Shown here: positions 5,224-5,610 of the stretch, in pieces | How the letters are laid out: every line of letters starts with the position of its first letter | How positions within the stretch are numbered: position 1 is the first letter of the stretch | Source of the DNA: Methanomethylovorans sp. | GTDB taxonomy: Archaea > Halobacteriota > Methanosarcinia > Methanosarcinales > Methanosarcinaceae | Length of the DNA stretch: 5,610 bases | Direction: 5' to 3' | Assembly: GCA_020854785.1 (NCBI GenBank) | Contig: JAHFZE010000292.1 | Coordinates: 1 to 5,610, forward strand | The notes under the pieces: model-generated | Database searches by the model: none | The model's input: the letters and a program-made list of their open reading frames with translations, nothing else | Told to the model about the DNA's origin: nothing | Position numbers and translations under genes: made by a program

Positions 5224-5610
5224 CTACTTCTGCTTTCCGAGTATGTAGAATATCATTTCCCTGTTAAGTTTGCCTTCCCTTTCGATCTTATCAGCTATCT
5301 CGACATCCGATCTGCCATCAGCTTTCATTTCCTTTATTTTCTCTATTATGGCAGGTGATATACTATAATACTCGTTGATATCCTTCCTGTGACCCCATAC
5401 ATCTCCTTCCACCAGTTTGATGTTCTGCATTTGCAGGAACATCTCTATGGACTTGGAAACAGTTCTTCTGTAAGAGCTTGGTATCTGGATGACCTCTACT
5501 TTGGTGCAGGTCTGAACAAGGTTGAATATATCCTTGTTCGACGGGCGGAAAGCAAGGTGTATCACTTTCTCATTCGGATTGAGTTCATTTATCTCTTCTC
5601 TGGAACTTAC
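5224..5610 (-). CDS. DUF1699-family protein, 5' end beyond the right edge
   Basis: The reading frame is open to the right edge and gives 128 residues, ending at TAG (5226-5224). A GTG at 5565 is in frame, but the upstream sequence VSSREEINELNPNEK looks like real protein, so the start is most likely a few codons outside the window. The sequence, with HLAFRPSNKDIF (18-29), IPSSYRRTVSKSIEMFL (43-59) and GDVWGHRKDINEYY (69-82) of the visible part, matches what I recall of DUF1699, a small, strongly conserved family of unknown function in Methanosarcina-type archaea. The C-terminal 40 residues (GRSDVEIADKI and onward) are helical and look like a helix-turn-helix, but this is only pattern reading. 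No signal peptide or membrane segment is visible. The gene is co-directional with cobA but separated by a terminator and promoter. Confidence 0.7.
   Translation of the reverse strand, partial: VSSREEINELNPNEKVIHLAFRPSNKDIFNLVQTCTKVEVIQIPSSYRRTVSKSIEMFLQMQNIKLVEGDVWGHRKDINEYYSISPAIIEKIKEMKADGRSDVEIADKIEREGKLNREMIFYILGKQK

Overview
The window looks like chromosomal DNA of a cytochrome-containing methanogenic archaeon of the order Methanosarcinales, most likely family Methanosarcinaceae. The evidence is the archaeal-type valyl-tRNA synthetase, TTTATATA-type TATA boxes about 25-30 bases before likely transcription starts, T-tract terminators, GGAG/AGGTGAT ribosome binding sites, a protein matching the Methanosarcina-type DUF1699 family, and AhbC, an enzyme of the siroheme-dependent heme route. 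I cannot name the genus from sequence alone.

Left part (1-951, minus): the first 317 codons of valS; the rest lies beyond the left edge. A 204-bp divergent promoter region (952-1155) separates it from two plus-strand genes: a 116-aa DsrE-like protein (1156-1506) and a class II superoxide reductase (1619-1969). These two probably form a small redox-stress unit that detoxifies superoxide in a strict anaerobe.

Middle (1970-2174): the gap after the superoxide reductase gene is not empty. It holds a T6 tract, a perfect 8-bp inverted repeat, a TATA box, a strong Shine-Dalgarno sequence and a 32-codon ORF encoding a single-pass hydrophobic peptide (2066-2164). This small gene is the most notable undescribed candidate in the window. 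It runs tail-to-tail into ahbC.

Right part (2175-5610, minus): tetrapyrrole genes, in transcription order cobA (uroporphyrinogen-III C-methyltransferase, 5066-4302), hemD (uroporphyrinogen-III synthase, 4302-3493, overlapping the cobA stop by one base) and ahbC (12,18-didecarboxysiroheme deacetylase, 3377-2175). HemD makes uroporphyrinogen III. CobA methylates it to precorrin-2, the shared precursor of siroheme, cobalamin and coenzyme F430. AhbC works later, on the branch from siroheme to heme b. cobA-hemD has a promoter with a perfect palindrome directly abutting the TATA box, a good operator candidate. ahbC has its own promoter behind a T-tract terminator. Upstream of cobA, at the right edge, is the 3' part of a DUF1699-family gene.

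I see no rRNA, tRNA, CRISPR array, transposon or attachment site. Most of the window is ordinary core metabolism; the novelty lies in the small membrane peptide and the regulatory palindromes.
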